A stretch of 64,000 nucleotides of DNA, taken from Stratiolaelaps scimitus (taxonomy: Eukaryota > Arthropoda > Arachnida > Mesostigmata > Laelapidae). The stretch covers positions 12,871,501 through 12,935,500 of the forward strand of contig JABWDB010000002.1 of the NCBI GenBank assembly GCA_019614645.1, written 5' to 3'. The number at the start of each line of letters is the position of its first letter. The stretch's first letter is position 1. The position numbers and the translations under genes are program-made. Below the pieces are notes generated by a model that was not told where the DNA came from, searched no databases, and saw only the letters and a list, made by a program, of their open reading frames with translations. Positions 48,172-61,513 of the stretch are shown here, piece after piece.

Positions 48172-50120
48172 TTACTCATTCAACATTGCGAATTTGAATA
48201 TATTTCATTCGTCGGCATTCGTAGACATGACGATTGTTCATCCCTTTACTAGCTCATTGTCCACTCTGGCGATATTGTCCAATTTGGTTTTGGTTCGTCA
48301 ACCAGCCCACTCATTGATGACATTCCCATAGATTTTTTTGCTTTCCGAATTATATAGTTATATCGAAAACTAGACTGAACCGTCTTTCCAAGTGAGTGTT
48401 CCATACTTCAAATGTGTTCTCTATTCGTACAACATGTGCCCGTCAACTTGGAAACCTCGGAAAGATCCGGTATTGTTCAAAAACGAGTAACTTGTCACAA
48501 TTGTGTTGAGGCGACTTGACAAGCCGACTCAACGAGAACGACGAATGCCCTTATGAATTATGACAATGATCTCGTGCACACCTTGCAATTCACATTGTTT
48601 AACTGCCTGCATGATTTCAGCTAGCATATCTGACAATTCACACAGCACAATAATTTCCCTGCCCAATCAATTACATGTATTAGTCCATTCGATCTATCTA
48701 GCACGAATGACCAGCAGCTGTCCTCTCAATATCTACAGGGTATTTGTATAAATGTGTACCCACAGCCTGCATTATGATGCTGTGCCTCCGTGGTATTTTA
48801 GCTTAGCCGTAACGTAGCCGATGATTGTTGGCGTTGATGTTGAATTCGATGAAACAATTGTCCCGTGCGGCGTGTAGCGTTACCTTCATCATTTAATTAC
48901 CATCATTACCATTACAATAATAATCATCATAATAGTTATTATTGTTATTATTATTACTGTCATTATGACACTTGTCAGTTTCGACGTCGTTCTCTAGACG
49001 ACAGTTACAGTGAGTTATGTACAGTGAGAGGGTATCGGTGGCTCTTGTCTATAGGACAGCTATGAAGGGACAAGACCCCGAACTGCCTTGGGGAGGCTAA
49101 TCCGCCACCTAATTTAGATGCAGGACAGGAATCCGTGGCTGGGCGTGCTCCTGGTTGAAGAGGATTGGGTTGAAGAGCCTGGAGGACCAGGAATATATAT
49201 ATATATATATATATATGCGGATATTTCTATGCTCGGTAACAACAGCCGGTTGTCAACAGTTGATTCATTTTTTTCGTGATTTCATAGGTGTTCTTGGTAT
49301 GGTTGTTGTTCTTGTTCTCGTCAACTTTATTATCATCGTCACTGTACTGTTATTAGTATCATTATTATTAATTATTATTATTCTTATTATTTATAACAAT
49401 TATAGTTGTTGTTATGTTATCATTGTTCATGACGATAAATATTCGTTATTATTATTATGATTATTATTACTTTCATCGTATCGATTTATCGATTATTTTC
49501 ACTATGACTTGATTAGTGGCGGTTGATTTCACGATGAGTGGTGAATGAATAAATGCATGGATGAATGGAGCTTAAGCTAAGGAAAGGCGGGGAGGCGTTG
49601 ACGGGCGAGCGGGCCTCGATTATTTCTTGTTGTGGTGTTTTTTGTTTTTTACTATCATTGTATGTATTCATATTGAACTCATATCGACACGTTCACTTCT
49701 TGATGCGCCATCCTCGTTCAAAACATTGTTACAGCTGTTCACGTTGACAGAAGTGTCAGAGAACCTGCCGACTGGGTTATCGTTGTATTTTTGAGTCAAG
49801 ACTTTTGTGGGTGGCCTTTTTCTCCCCTTTTCGAGCCGAATAACTCTCCGTCACATTCTCTATACACCCTCTCACGTTGACAATATAACTGTGAACCATT
49901 GATAGCTAAGCGGATTCCGAGATTGTAGATGAGAACGAATGAGATCCTTCCGCCGTTGAAAACGTTGAAATATCGCTATCATCGATGAAGCACGCTCGCT
50001 CGACGACACTGGATCCGCGTCTCATGTCGGATTTGAACTAGAAAACGGTGCCCTTGCTCTGTTTGGATCTGTATGCCATTCTGCCTCTTGTTGAACACAC
50101 ATCTTCTCTTTTTTCGCCCC

Positions 50121-50192
50121 ATCGATTGATCGATCGATCGAGTAGTGATTGACTGATGGATTGATTGATTTGGTGATTGATTGATTGATTCA
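50121..50192. repeat. GATC/GATT tetranucleotide tract
   Basis: Interrupted GATC and GATT units; it explains the Ser/Ile/Asn/Gln run in the minus-strand frame here. Confidence 0.8.
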
Positions 50193-51601
50193 TCAATCAA
50201 CGTTTGTCGCTTCTGCCTCATACTCTGCTGTTCGCTCTACGCAGGCCCTCAGTTCGCGTCTTAGTGATTGCTGTTGCCGTTCTCTGACGGGTAGAATCGA
50301 TTCGGACCGTCAGTCTCATCTTCAGTGTCGGGCCTGGCCACGGCACAAGACACACATCTCTTAACGACCCAGCAGCAATCGTATGCTCGCACACTGCCCA
50401 TACAAATAGTAATAATTGTGCAGGGAAACATGTGCTCGCACGTGTGAACACCCAAGTAGACTTGGATCGCTTGTTCATCATAGATTCCCCGCTTGCTGTT
50501 GTTCTTGTCGTAGGTCTTCAAGATCTTAACATTCAATTGTACGACGCGCTTACCTCACACGCTAGTAGCCTCGCAACATTATTTTTGTCATAGATTCATC
50601 TCCCCCCAGATAGTTTATCGCACTGAGATATTACTATGTTGCGTTGAATCGATCCACATTTCTAGGCATGGTGAGTGCACGCCAGCAGTACACGCGGACG
50701 AGTGGAATGACATATATGAGGGTGATGTGTGCGGAGCGGTTCAGATCTGTCTCGGATCACGTTATGTCATCTTGTCGTTATGTGCTATTAAAAATCCCTC
50801 CGTTGCCTCCGTTACTTTCTGATATTTTTCAAAAGGACAAAATTGATTACCATTGATTTCGCTTATTTCTTCAAGCTAGGTGACACACACACACACACAC
50901 TAGAATGTTTGTGATGTCGGTTATATTCAAAGTGCCTTTAATCCGGGGCGAGTGATCTTGGGGCTGCAACGAATCTTAAGCAAAAAAAAGTAAGAACTGT
51001 TTGTTCTAATTGCCCGATTCCAAATCGCGTTTTCGATTTGCGTAAAGACGTCTGCAACAGCGGGAATGAAATTCGTCATCTGATCACTCAACCAATAATT
51101 AATTATCTGTGTTCGAATGTCGACATAACGATCATTTGTGTGACATAACGGTTGTCAACGGTTGCGTCTGCTGCGGCTGCTGCTGCTGCCTAGAGAGAGG
51201 CGAGTGTGTGTGACAGCGTGTCTATGGGGGTGTGTTCTGAGGCCAAGTGCAGGCAGAAGAGACATATCGGTATATGCGCACCCGTTTAGAGTCAACCATT
51301 CCATCGAGTGAACTGCTTTTTTTATACACGAAATCGTCCGAACAGGTTAGGTGCGTGGTGTTGTTGTTGTGCCTGTCGGCTGGCTGCTTTGCTGCGTTTC
51401 GCATGTCGTCAATCACCGACAGCCGCTGGCAAGCCCGAGGGCGTTGGGGCGAGTTTGGAGATCGCCCTAGGAGCAGAGTGCACCTCGACTACTTCAGCGG
51501 ACTGCAAAAGGAGTGTCGTTGATTCAGGTACCGTGTGTTTATTTAGTCTTACTAATCAGCGTTTACCTAGTGCTGTCGTACCTAGCCTTCTCTCCATATA
51601 G

Positions 51602-51603
<2 letters not shown>

Positions 51604-51667
<64 letters not shown>
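51604..51667. repeat. (AT)n microsatellite, longest in the window
   Basis: About 32 uninterrupted AT units. It is a likely site of length variation and of assembly slippage. Confidence 0.95.
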
Positions 51668-51669
<2 letters not shown>

Positions 51670-54600
51670 CTCTATGTATACGTGTGCATGAAGATGATCT
51701 GTCGATCTGCTACTGAAGTCACTGACTTTATCTTCCTGGTAATGGGGGTGGGGCGCAGGACGAAAAATGAACGAAGACCGATTTGTTCAAGGGCGTGATT
51801 GTGAAAGTCACTTCAGAATGGCTCTAATCGTATTAACGTTTATGTAAACACAGGCAGGAAGTCCTTTGCCACTATTTGTAAGGAAATTCTCCCATCGGAT
51901 GGATTCGCATTCAGCAAATAGACACTCACTGCCGCGCTTCGTAGAAATGCCACTGACTCTTGTAATACCCGTACTGATATCAGTTATAGTTCACCAATGT
52001 TCAATTCACTAGCTCAACTGATTAGGGCGAGCTTCGAGCTCGTCCAATTCGCATCAAGGATTGTTCATGCGGAATTCTAATATTCGTATCATGACGGTAG
52101 CTTTGTGTTCTATAATATTTGCTGAGTATTTAATGTCGGTCTATGATGAGAAGACCCATGCGTGGCCTGTCCACAATCTTCGACTGTCCATTAATTTCGA
52201 GTGACAATTTACGTTTTCAGTGATAAACGCTTAACTCATCCATGAACCGTCACAATGGCCGATCACGTACGCTGCTGTTTAGCGAACATCGATATTCTCG
52301 AGTGCTGAACAGCCGTACGTAAAGCCGAAAACACGAACCGAGCTCTCTTTTGGCTGTGCGATCATCTGCGCCCTCCTTGGCCCTGATCGCAAGCATCATT
52401 GATTATTAGCATTGGGAGTTTTTTCATTTACGCCATTCGATCAAGTCTCCCGTTCGTAGATCTGCGGTCCGGTGATGTCCAGTGAGCATTCGTTCTAGAG
52501 TCCTATCACGATGCGATAACAACACTTATCAAGAAGGGTTATGTGATAGCTAGCAGAAGCGCTTTCACGACAATTTTCCACCTTTTGTTTGTTGCTGTTC
52601 TAAATGAGAACGTAATTAGGAGATAAATAATAACAATAGTAATAATAATAATAATAATTGCTAATTATCTAACAATCGCTAAACGCATGATCACGAACAC
52701 CGTAAGCGTATTCATTTCATCCGTGTCAATTCTCATTGTTTTCATTGCCATCGCTCTCTTCTCACCGTAATATCATCACTATACACAACTTCGCCTTCCA
52801 TTATCGTACGATCTCATATAGGCTAGGTGTACATACGCACATAATATCGTTGTGTCAATCAATCATTCACTTATGTATTTAGCATAATCAATTCATTCAT
52901 TTAGCATAATATAATAATCTTCTTTCTCTCTCTCTCTCTCTCTGTGTCTCTCTCTCATATACTTGACATCACCACACCGGCCGCGGCGCCCCGGCGACTT
53001 CGACAGCCGCAGGGCCGTGGCTTAGCGATGTGGCGGAGCGTAGGCATCCGTTGGAGTGAACCATGCCGTCCCCTGAACACCGCCATCTGCCTTGCCCCAA
53101 ACTCTACCGGATATCTACCGTGTATAATTAATGAATTTAATTTCGTATGTAATCTAATTAGTCAGTGACGAATATACACGACCGTGGTGGCGTACTTGAC
53201 AGCAACTGCACGGTTGCTATTAACGTTAACGGCATACTTACGGGACTATGACGATAATCGCTGCAACGATTCTCGCCGATCAAGTGTGCCTGTGTCATAT
53301 TGTCCGGCCGTGCTAAGTATTTTTTTTGTTAAGTTCGTATTATTGATTACTGTCATAACCATTGTGAAGTATTTACTCAATAGAAATTGAGCGGTTGGGG
53401 CGGTAGCGGCGACGGCGACCGGGAACTGGCAGAGATCATCAAGGTCATCCGCGTCAACATCATCCTTAAGATTAAGATCAAGGTCATGGTCATCGTCATC
53501 AATGACATCTTGCGATGACGGACATTTTTTGGTTTATCTCTCATCTGACGACAGTTTAGACTGTCTCAATTAGTTAGTAGAGGCTATCACGAAGTCTTGT
53601 TAGGCTACGACAGCGCTGTCATAATTATTCGATTTAACTACTGATTTATTACTAAATGACTGTACTAGCATGTATTCGCTGACTGAGTGAAATTGCGGGT
53701 AGAAGACACACGGGTTAAAATCTAATATTTACTTCAAGGTGTTCACCTCCTTCCATTCAGCATCCACTCACACAGATATAATACATGTACACAGATTTCA
53801 CCTCGGATATTCCCCAGTTGCTCTCTATCTCTCACGCCGACATTGACATTCGCCCATTAGGTCAGCGTCGTTTGGCGCGTGCCACGCTTTGCACTTTGTG
53901 TTGAGAGATTCTGAGAACGCTAACCTCTCTCTCTCTCAGAGCGTCCCTCGAACGAACGAACTCAACGATAACGTAGGAATAGCATATGTACGTGTGAATT
54001 GCAGGAATTATTTTGTTAATCATTACGTGACAATCATCACATATGACGTGTCTCTGTGGCCACGGCTGGGTCGACCCCGAACCCGCGGTGCGTATCATTC
54101 CATCTGATTCCTACCTGGATCGATTCATATAATACAATGAAAATATAAGATAGCCAGATTGTGTACTACCTTACATTCTTATGTCAGATATCTCTAGCCA
54201 AAGCAACGCCTGGCTTCGCCCACTCCCCCATTGCGCTGTTTCGCCATTTTAGCCTGTATAGCTCGTGTGCAATTTCGATTCACATAACAATCTACACTAT
54301 ACGAAGGCGACGCAGCGGATGCAATGGCAATTCGTATTGACCACAGTGTCTCGTGCCTTTCGTCACGGCTGCGGCTGCTCAAAGTACTCGTCGTGTTCAT
54401 TGTATCTATCCGCGTAATTGTATATTGCCTGTGTTCGACAGTGTGTTCGTGGCCACATCTCGAGAGCAGCAGAAGACGACGACAGTCGAATTCACTGTAA
54501 TAAGGGGAATAGGTCTAACCAAATGACTCTAGCCAATGATGATGTTACCAGTCGAATCATTGTCGCGTGTTGTCGATGTGGTGTTGTTCGGTGTAGCTTT

Positions 54601-54869
54601 TGATTGAACGCTTCTTGGGAGTGACTAAGACCGACGCATATCTCTCTCTCTCGTCACACTCATACGTTAATCTCTGAACAGGAGAATATTAACAAACGCC
54701 TCGTCCCTTTATCGCCTTGGCTTTTTTGCTTTTCTTAACTAGCATTTCTTTTCACTGCTATGAATATTCATATATATATATATATTTATTTTTTTATAGT
54801 ATCTATGTGGGTATATAATCCTATCGCTGACATAAATTACATCGCTACCCGATCGCCTTAACATTATCG

Positions 54870-54906
<37 letters not shown>

Positions 54907-55412
54907 ATCGTATTGCAGAGATTTAACTTCATCCCGGGAGTAACCGGCTCCTTGCACCACATTCAGATGAGGCCGTCAGTTTGTCAAGTTTCGGTCGTTG
55001 GATTTCTTCAACTACTTCGCCTGCTGCTGCTGCTGTTGTTGCTGCTATTGTTGTTGTTGTTTGTTGTTGCTGTTGTTTGTTCTTCTTCCTTTTCTTCGGA
55101 GTTCGATTGCTTCTCGTCGAGTGTCGCGTTGGGTTAACCCAATAGTTATAGTATAGACAAGTGTCATCTTGTAAACATTTCATCCTCGTCCACTGCTGTC
55201 CATGCTTCCATCGTCGTTCAATGCGCTTCTCATTATTCTCATAGTTATTCAACACTCAACCAGCAATCATTAATTGTCCATAGTATCCATCACGATCCAT
55301 CATCTATTGTCATTATTCTTAATAACTGCAACAATCGGGAAGAGTTCCCACCGGTGCACAAATGCATAAAGAAGTGAAAACATCTCCATCGTCATTGTCA
55401 CACAAGGAAATG

Positions 55413-55447
<35 letters not shown>

Positions 55448-58400
55448 TCTTGCTTTCTTTCTCTCTCTCTCTCTCTCTCTATGACATGTCAAATCATTGT
55501 AGATCAAATGGTCGAATGGTTCAAATCGTCATCAAATCCATCATCGTTATGTCGATTCATTTCGTTACGTATTCAACGAGGGGGAATGTAGGCTGTGGCA
55601 AACATAGTGATTGTAGTAGTACCAAGTGTGAGTGCTCTCGCGGTCCCATCACCGACCGTCCACTGTGGACGAGAATGGAGTCCACAGAGGTTATCATTAT
55701 CCCTCTACGCACGCCAGTTTAAAAAGTCATTTTCATTATTATTACTTATTATTACGGGCGACCACCAGGACGAGTTGTAACGAGTATCTACAGCAGTGGC
55801 GGCGTATTTACGCCGCCAGAGATTATTTATTCATTATTACAAGAAGGCCGCGTATGAGCCTCACAGTACTGGCGGGGCGGTTTGTGTTTATTGTCTTTAT
55901 TTCTCTGGCTCGATCTGGCTCGCTCTCTCGCTCGCATTTCAGTTTGAATATCGCACGTAACAATGGTTGCGCACGAATCATGACCAACACTTGTTAGCCA
56001 ACTTGGCTTAACGACATATGGTCGTAGTTAATCTTGTTGTTGCTGTTGTCGATGGGGAGAAAATCTGCGTTATTTTATTTTTACAGGGGAAACATTAGAA
56101 ATGCATATTTCGTGTACCTCGCCATTGTGCAATTTCTCGTCTAGCGCCTCTTGTACCTGCCGGCCCCACATTGCTAATAAGAGCCACCCTTCGTGTTCAT
56201 TCGGTTCAACTCGTACGTACCCCGCGATTTTACACGACTGATTGTTGAGACCAAAATCAACAACACCTCTGAATTGACCGATGCCAAGGGCATGACATTA
56301 TTATATACATTGTCGTTGGAAATGCGAGCAGTCTCCACACGAGAGCGACGCACATGTGTACTCACCTGCGTAACTCCTTGAATTAATTGTTTTCGTTTTG
56401 TATGTATGGATAATATCTGCGTGTGTGAGTGTGTTTGTCTAGACGTCTGTGACCGTGTTTATTGCATGTACTAAATTGTTCCGTTGTGCCTACATGGTTT
56501 TCTATTATCTACTACGCGTAACTGGTGGTCATATCACAGAGGACGTTTCCTTAGAGATTCTTCACTTTTTGATCTCTTTTCTTTCCATTTTTATTGTTTT
56601 ATTGTCATTATAATAATAATAATTATTTTTTTTATTATTATTATTATCAGTGTAATTATTATTAAGATCCGGTTAAGGTGCGGCCCCCCTCATTATATCA
56701 GGGGATCACCTTCGGAGGATTTACCGCAGACTTCGATCTCTATCGTTCGTCTTTGCGCACCGTCTCTCTCTCTCCAAATTGTGCCTACCATACATTGGCA
56801 GACTAGATGAGACCAAACGCGAGAAGTCCATGAAACCCAATTGAACGAGCGATGTGATAGCTTGATCGTTGGTTGTGTCGTTTGACTGACGGTGTTATTG
56901 TTGTTGTTGCTGCTGAATGGTGTGAATAACACCAATGTTAATGACACCGACCCGTCAGCATCATAACGAAGATATTAGGTACCGTGCTTTTTGGGCAAGG
57001 TGGGAAACTATCATCATTTCACAGTAGCTTAGTTCTCGTTCACGTCAGCAGTAGTCCGTGGATCGTGCCTGTTGTTGCAGAGGTTCGCTTCAACGTGTTA
57101 CTCGACAGGTATCTGTTAGAGTATCTCCATTTTTTCTATTATTATTATTATTATTATTCCTTGTTTGTTTGTTTCTTTCCTGCTATTTTCTTATATTAGA
57201 GATTGTTTGCTGTTCACTACATTTTCCCTCTGACTCGTTTGTTCGCCTACATAAGTATTTGTTTGGTCGGCTGCTGATTTGTTCGACATGTTTGTCCTGC
57301 AGTTTTAATCTTGTCATCTTTGCTCGTTGATATTGTTGTTCGCCTGCATTTGCTTGTTTGCTTTGTTTATTAGTGCTTTGTCTGTTACGAAGCACAGCAG
57401 TCGTAGTGGTCGTTCGATTTGCCACGAATGCAGAGTATAATATACACATAGATTTGCTCGGTTAGTTTGTTGTTGTTCTTGCTGTTAGTTGTTGTTGCTC
57501 AGTTTGCTCAGTGGTGCACATTATTCTATTTGCGTGAATCGTTATCGATCCTGTTCTCGTTTCGCATGTCACAATGTTTGCAAGGTTCGATGCGGTTTCC
57601 ACATTCGTCGTGGCATGATACGAATGATGGTTGCAGTTGTTGTTCTAAAGACTGTTGTTGCTTGGTTCTCATTACTTATCTTGATTCGCTTTGTTTGTTA
57701 TGTTGATTGTTTGCATCGTCTGCTTTGGTCTCCCACCACTTCGTCATCATTTTGTGTTCGTTTTCATTTTGCGCCTTGCTGGTGATGCTAGCTTGTTCTC
57801 CAACATCATTCGAACATCCGAATCGTCATTGTATTATCTTTACCTGTTCTCTGCATCTGTTTAACAGTATAGCACTTCCTTTTCCTCGGTAGTTTTTGTT
57901 TATATGGATAATAAATAGTCATTATTATTATCATCATCATGATGTTGAACTCATTGGTCAGTGAATGTTTTCGTGAATGTTGTTGTTATTATTATTATTG
58001 TTGTTGTTGGGGTTTGTTGTTGTTCTCGTATTTGTTTGTGCTGCATTTGAATATTGTTGTTGCTGTTGTTGTTGTCGCTGTTGTTGCTTTGCTTTTGCGG
58101 TTGTTGTTGTCACGGTGTTTGATTCCTTCTATAATTGTCATTACTTCTTGCTTACTTGCTTGTCGTATAATCAATATTTTTCATTATCAATATTTTGATT
58201 ATTGTTATCATCATCATCATCATCATAATCTCTGTGGTGTTTTATGTAGACGGTACACTTTGCAGGAGGGTAATGCTTTGCGTGCGATGCTTTGGCGCGG
58301 TGCATTCATTTCAACAGTGCGAACAGGCGCGGGCCGCGCCCGAAGGACGGCGGCGCTATCTTTCTTATCCATTTTTCGTTTCACTTTACAGTAACAATAA

Positions 58401-58957
58401 TTATAGCAGTGGAAGTACAATTGTAGTAGTAATAGTAATTAATAATTGTAAGAATAATCGTCAATTCACGACCCTGAATATAAAACTAATCCACCAATTC
58501 CTTGTGTCATCAATCAATGAATGCATAACTAACAAGCCATAACTTCAGCCAGCCAGCCACCCAGACAATCAGTGGCATTCGCCTAATGCTAATTTTGATT
58601 TCTTCAAGAGGAACGCCGAGTGGGGATAATAGTCTTCGCAACAACCGGTGTCGCTAAAGGCTTTCATAGAAGCGAATAACTGAGCAGCCTACCCAGTCCT
58701 GGAGGAACGCCTTGATCGTCGTAGGAGACTTTTAAACACGCTTATAATGCTCGGCCGCGGGCAAGACACCGATATCAGCGGTAGATTTTTTCGTAGCTTT
58801 TTTTCACCCGATATTACCCGGTTAGTCCATTATATCCGCATGAATCTAATCTTCCCTCATCTAATCTTCCACGTCTTACCTATCCAAATCATTACTCTCC
58901 AGTGGAAGCGATCCTATTGAGGATATATGTATTACTTTTATGGACAGCTTTGAAGTA

Positions 58958-58958
<1 letters not shown>

Positions 58959-59001
<43 letters not shown>
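58959..59001. repeat. (AT)n microsatellite
   Basis: Roughly 21 TA units, followed by TG and another short TA stretch. Confidence 0.95.
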
Positions 59002-59012
<11 letters not shown>

Positions 59013-60231
59013 AGAATGCACACCGAAGTCTAAGAAATTTAACGATAGCTGGGCGGTCTTCTCGGTCTCGGATTGTGCAGATGGCTGGCTCTCAACATCA
59101 ACAATGAATAATAATAGTCCATTTCGTACACCTTACTACTTGGATTAGCTAATGAGATCGTTTTCTGGGAGAGGCATGAACATGAAGCGACTGCGTGCAA
59201 GCACTCGGTCCGATGCAGTGCTATTGGACACTATTAGGAGCTATCTTCTGTTGGACCAGTGTTTCCTCCACGTGTTTCTTCGGTCGTTTTCATGACAAGG
59301 TTTCCGTTTGACTTTCTCCCTTTGTGACATTTTCACTAATCAGTATTGTTATTTCCTTCCTAACCAATAGTATTGATAGCCGTATTCGTATTAATAGTAC
59401 AAGTAATTCCTGTGTATTTCAAGTTTCATACTGTGTACGGCGCACCCCTCCTAGATATACAGCGCCAATTACAGCATCTCTTTTTCTCTCTTCTCACTCT
59501 CTCTAATCTGCTTTGTTTGCTTGTCAGTTTGTTGCCTTTGGAATGGTTTAGTTTAATGGGTGATTATTGTAATTGGATATATTACAGCCTACGGTGAGTG
59601 CATAGCTAGGAGCTTGTAGTCTCGACGGCTGCGGACAGCTGGCGAGTTCAGCCGTGAAGGCGAGAGCGGTTCAAAGCTCAAGCGAATCGGTTGTCGATAC
59701 TCGAGGACGTCAACGTAAGGCAACATGAGCGGACGAGGCATACACAATCTGCAATCTGTTCCGTGATACAACTGTACCAGCACAGTGCAGTTTGTGGCAG
59801 TGCGCGCGGCTCTGCTGCGCCTACGAGCCTCGACATCTGAACCGATCACGAAGGTACTTTCTTCTCCGGGGAGCCTGCCGTGAGCCGGGCGAGGATGTTC
59901 GTCTGTCAGATCTTCATCATAATCTGCGTCTAGACTGTCGCCTTCACTTGGGACACCTCACTCATCAAGCTGTTGTAAGCTTTCGCAAAATTCTCCTCAC
60001 AGACACGAATAGTGGCCTCAGTATGTCGATAGCGTTGCGTGGAAGCCTATGAAGAAAGGCTGCATATCTTGTGTTTATAATGGGCTAAATATCTCTTTGT
60101 ATTTTACAGTCTCTTCCCCATTGTCACTTGCTGTTTCTGCTCGTGTCTAAATTTCTGCACCACTTATGATCGATGTGGGATGTTTGTTGATGATTATTGC
60201 CGCGATGTGCTGAACCCGCCCTTCGTCCTGT

Positions 60232-61513
60232 CTACTGATGTTCGCCATCCAGCGCCTCAAGGTACTTCTGATCAATGAAAAGTGTCACGACCTTATGGCT
60301 GCAACAGGCAGGAGAAATCAAATGGTTATTAGTCAGGTTGGCTTCGAAGACCCGGGCAAAAAAAGAGGTGTAAATTCGGATAGCTTCTCTAAGGTCGTTT
60401 GGTACTTTAGGGGTCAACGCGAGTCACTCATTGCACAGTTCGATAGATTACCACGTCTGGTTAACGAAGTACTATATAAAGTAGTTGGTTCATTAACGGA
60501 CTGCTTTATATTTCACGACGCCTACGTCAATGTTCTGTTATTAAGTTTTGCTGAAGTTCATATGTTTTCTTGTACATGCGCCTATATTGGAATTCAGCGC
60601 GATAGGACATGATCGTCAGTCGACTTACCGCAGAGGCAGCAATAGAAAAATGATGACAGGAAAGACCATCTTGACGTAGGGCCATGGCGCAAAGCCGAAG
60701 AAGCACATGACGGATAGCTGAACCACCTGACATATTGTGAACGCATGAATCTTACGCTGGGGGCAGCGCCGGATATAGTGATTTGGTGGGTACGCTGCTT
60801 GCTCCATGAAGAGTAGCGTAATGCGTTCGAACATCTGATTACCATTTAAGGATGTTATCGCCATATAGAGAAAGAGGCCATCTAGCACCGCTGTTGGAAT
60901 ATAACCCAACGGGTATGGCAGTAGGAATATAGATAAGCCAATAAGAATGTGCGATATGACCCCGGTTAGCCGAGTCTCGCGTACCCGTACAATACTGTAA
61001 AGACAAACAACGAACAACGCCACCGTTGGCCAATCGTTACTACACGCGAGAGCGATAAGTGATCCTACAGATAAACGGTATGTTGCGTGCGACACGTTTA
61101 ACGCTGACATTTCTGCTTGTGGTACGATGACCAGATTTAGAATTGCTCAATACATCGGTGGAATAGCGTATTATATATCGAAGTATCGTATTCGACTTTT
61201 TCGATTGCAAATAGCGATAAGAGGCGATAAGCTAATTTTCAAAGCTAATCAATATGATTCAATTGCTGACTATCACACGGTCATCTGTCGTCAATGGTTC
61301 AAGTCATGTGATCCTTGTACCCAATAAAGTTGTACTGACATTTCATAGACGTGTCCCTGGTCGACGCGTTCCTCAACGTCGGCCATACCGCGCACGTGCA
61401 ACGGCGAGTGTGGCAGCACGCCGTGCATCCATGGTAGTCCGTACAATGACAGGAATCCATTGAGAATGCCCACAACAAACAGGTCCATATGGTATGCCGC
61501 GCCCTTTTTTAAT
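60232..61513 (-). CDS. SLC4A11: SLC4A11-like bicarbonate-transporter-family protein, last three coding exons
   Basis: Exons in minus order: 61513-61340, 60994-60629, 60298-60232. All junctions keep frame (GAAAT/GTCAGT, CTTTACAG, CTGCG/GTAAGT, CTGTTGCAG) and give the C-terminal 201 residues. Diagnostic blocks are LKKGAAYHMDLFVVG, LPWMHGVLPHSPLHVR, VEERVDQGHVYE, VRETRLTGVISHILIG, SLNGNQMFERI, AAYPPNHYIRRCPQRKIHAFT and the tail KYLEALDGEHQ. SLC4A11 proteins are plasma-membrane transporters related to borate transporters and linked to proton/hydroxide, ammonia and water movement. These segments are the last transmembrane helices and C-terminal tail. The reading frame runs cleanly to the normal end. 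The N-terminal cytoplasmic domain and first membrane helices should lie upstream, but I find no matching exon between 61514 and 64000. Confidence 0.93.

Larger units (their letters stand above)
41991..60231. other. 18-kb gene-poor, microsatellite-rich interval
   Basis: I found no supported coding region. From about 42900 to 58500 the + strand is T-rich and pyrimidine-rich, with recurrent (CT)n (43017, 43420, 47758, 52921, 53927, 55412, 55457), (ATT)n and (GTT)n tracts, and AT tracts. Long frames there (e.g. 43003-43374, 43200-43652, 43696-44148, 57939-58394) translate to Ile, Leu, Phe, Val and Cys runs and are composition artefacts. A minus-strand frame at 54929-55255 with Gln/Thr/Ala runs is the least implausible candidate. 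A GC-rich patch at 52970-53110 has no identifiable content. A TTTATT (AATAAA on the minus strand) at 42904-42909 marks the left edge of the pyrimidine-rich zone. Confidence 0.5.

Noticed and set aside
53400..53520. Minus-strand Asp-rich frame (DDDDHDLDLNLKDD type)
   Set aside because: It comes from a degenerate GAT/CAT-rich stretch, is bounded by nearby stops and has no splice context.
54929..55255. Minus-strand frame with Gln, Thr and Ala runs
   Set aside because: The middle is a trinucleotide repeat and the start is not an ATG. The non-repeat ends look moderately protein-like, but there is no homology or splice support.
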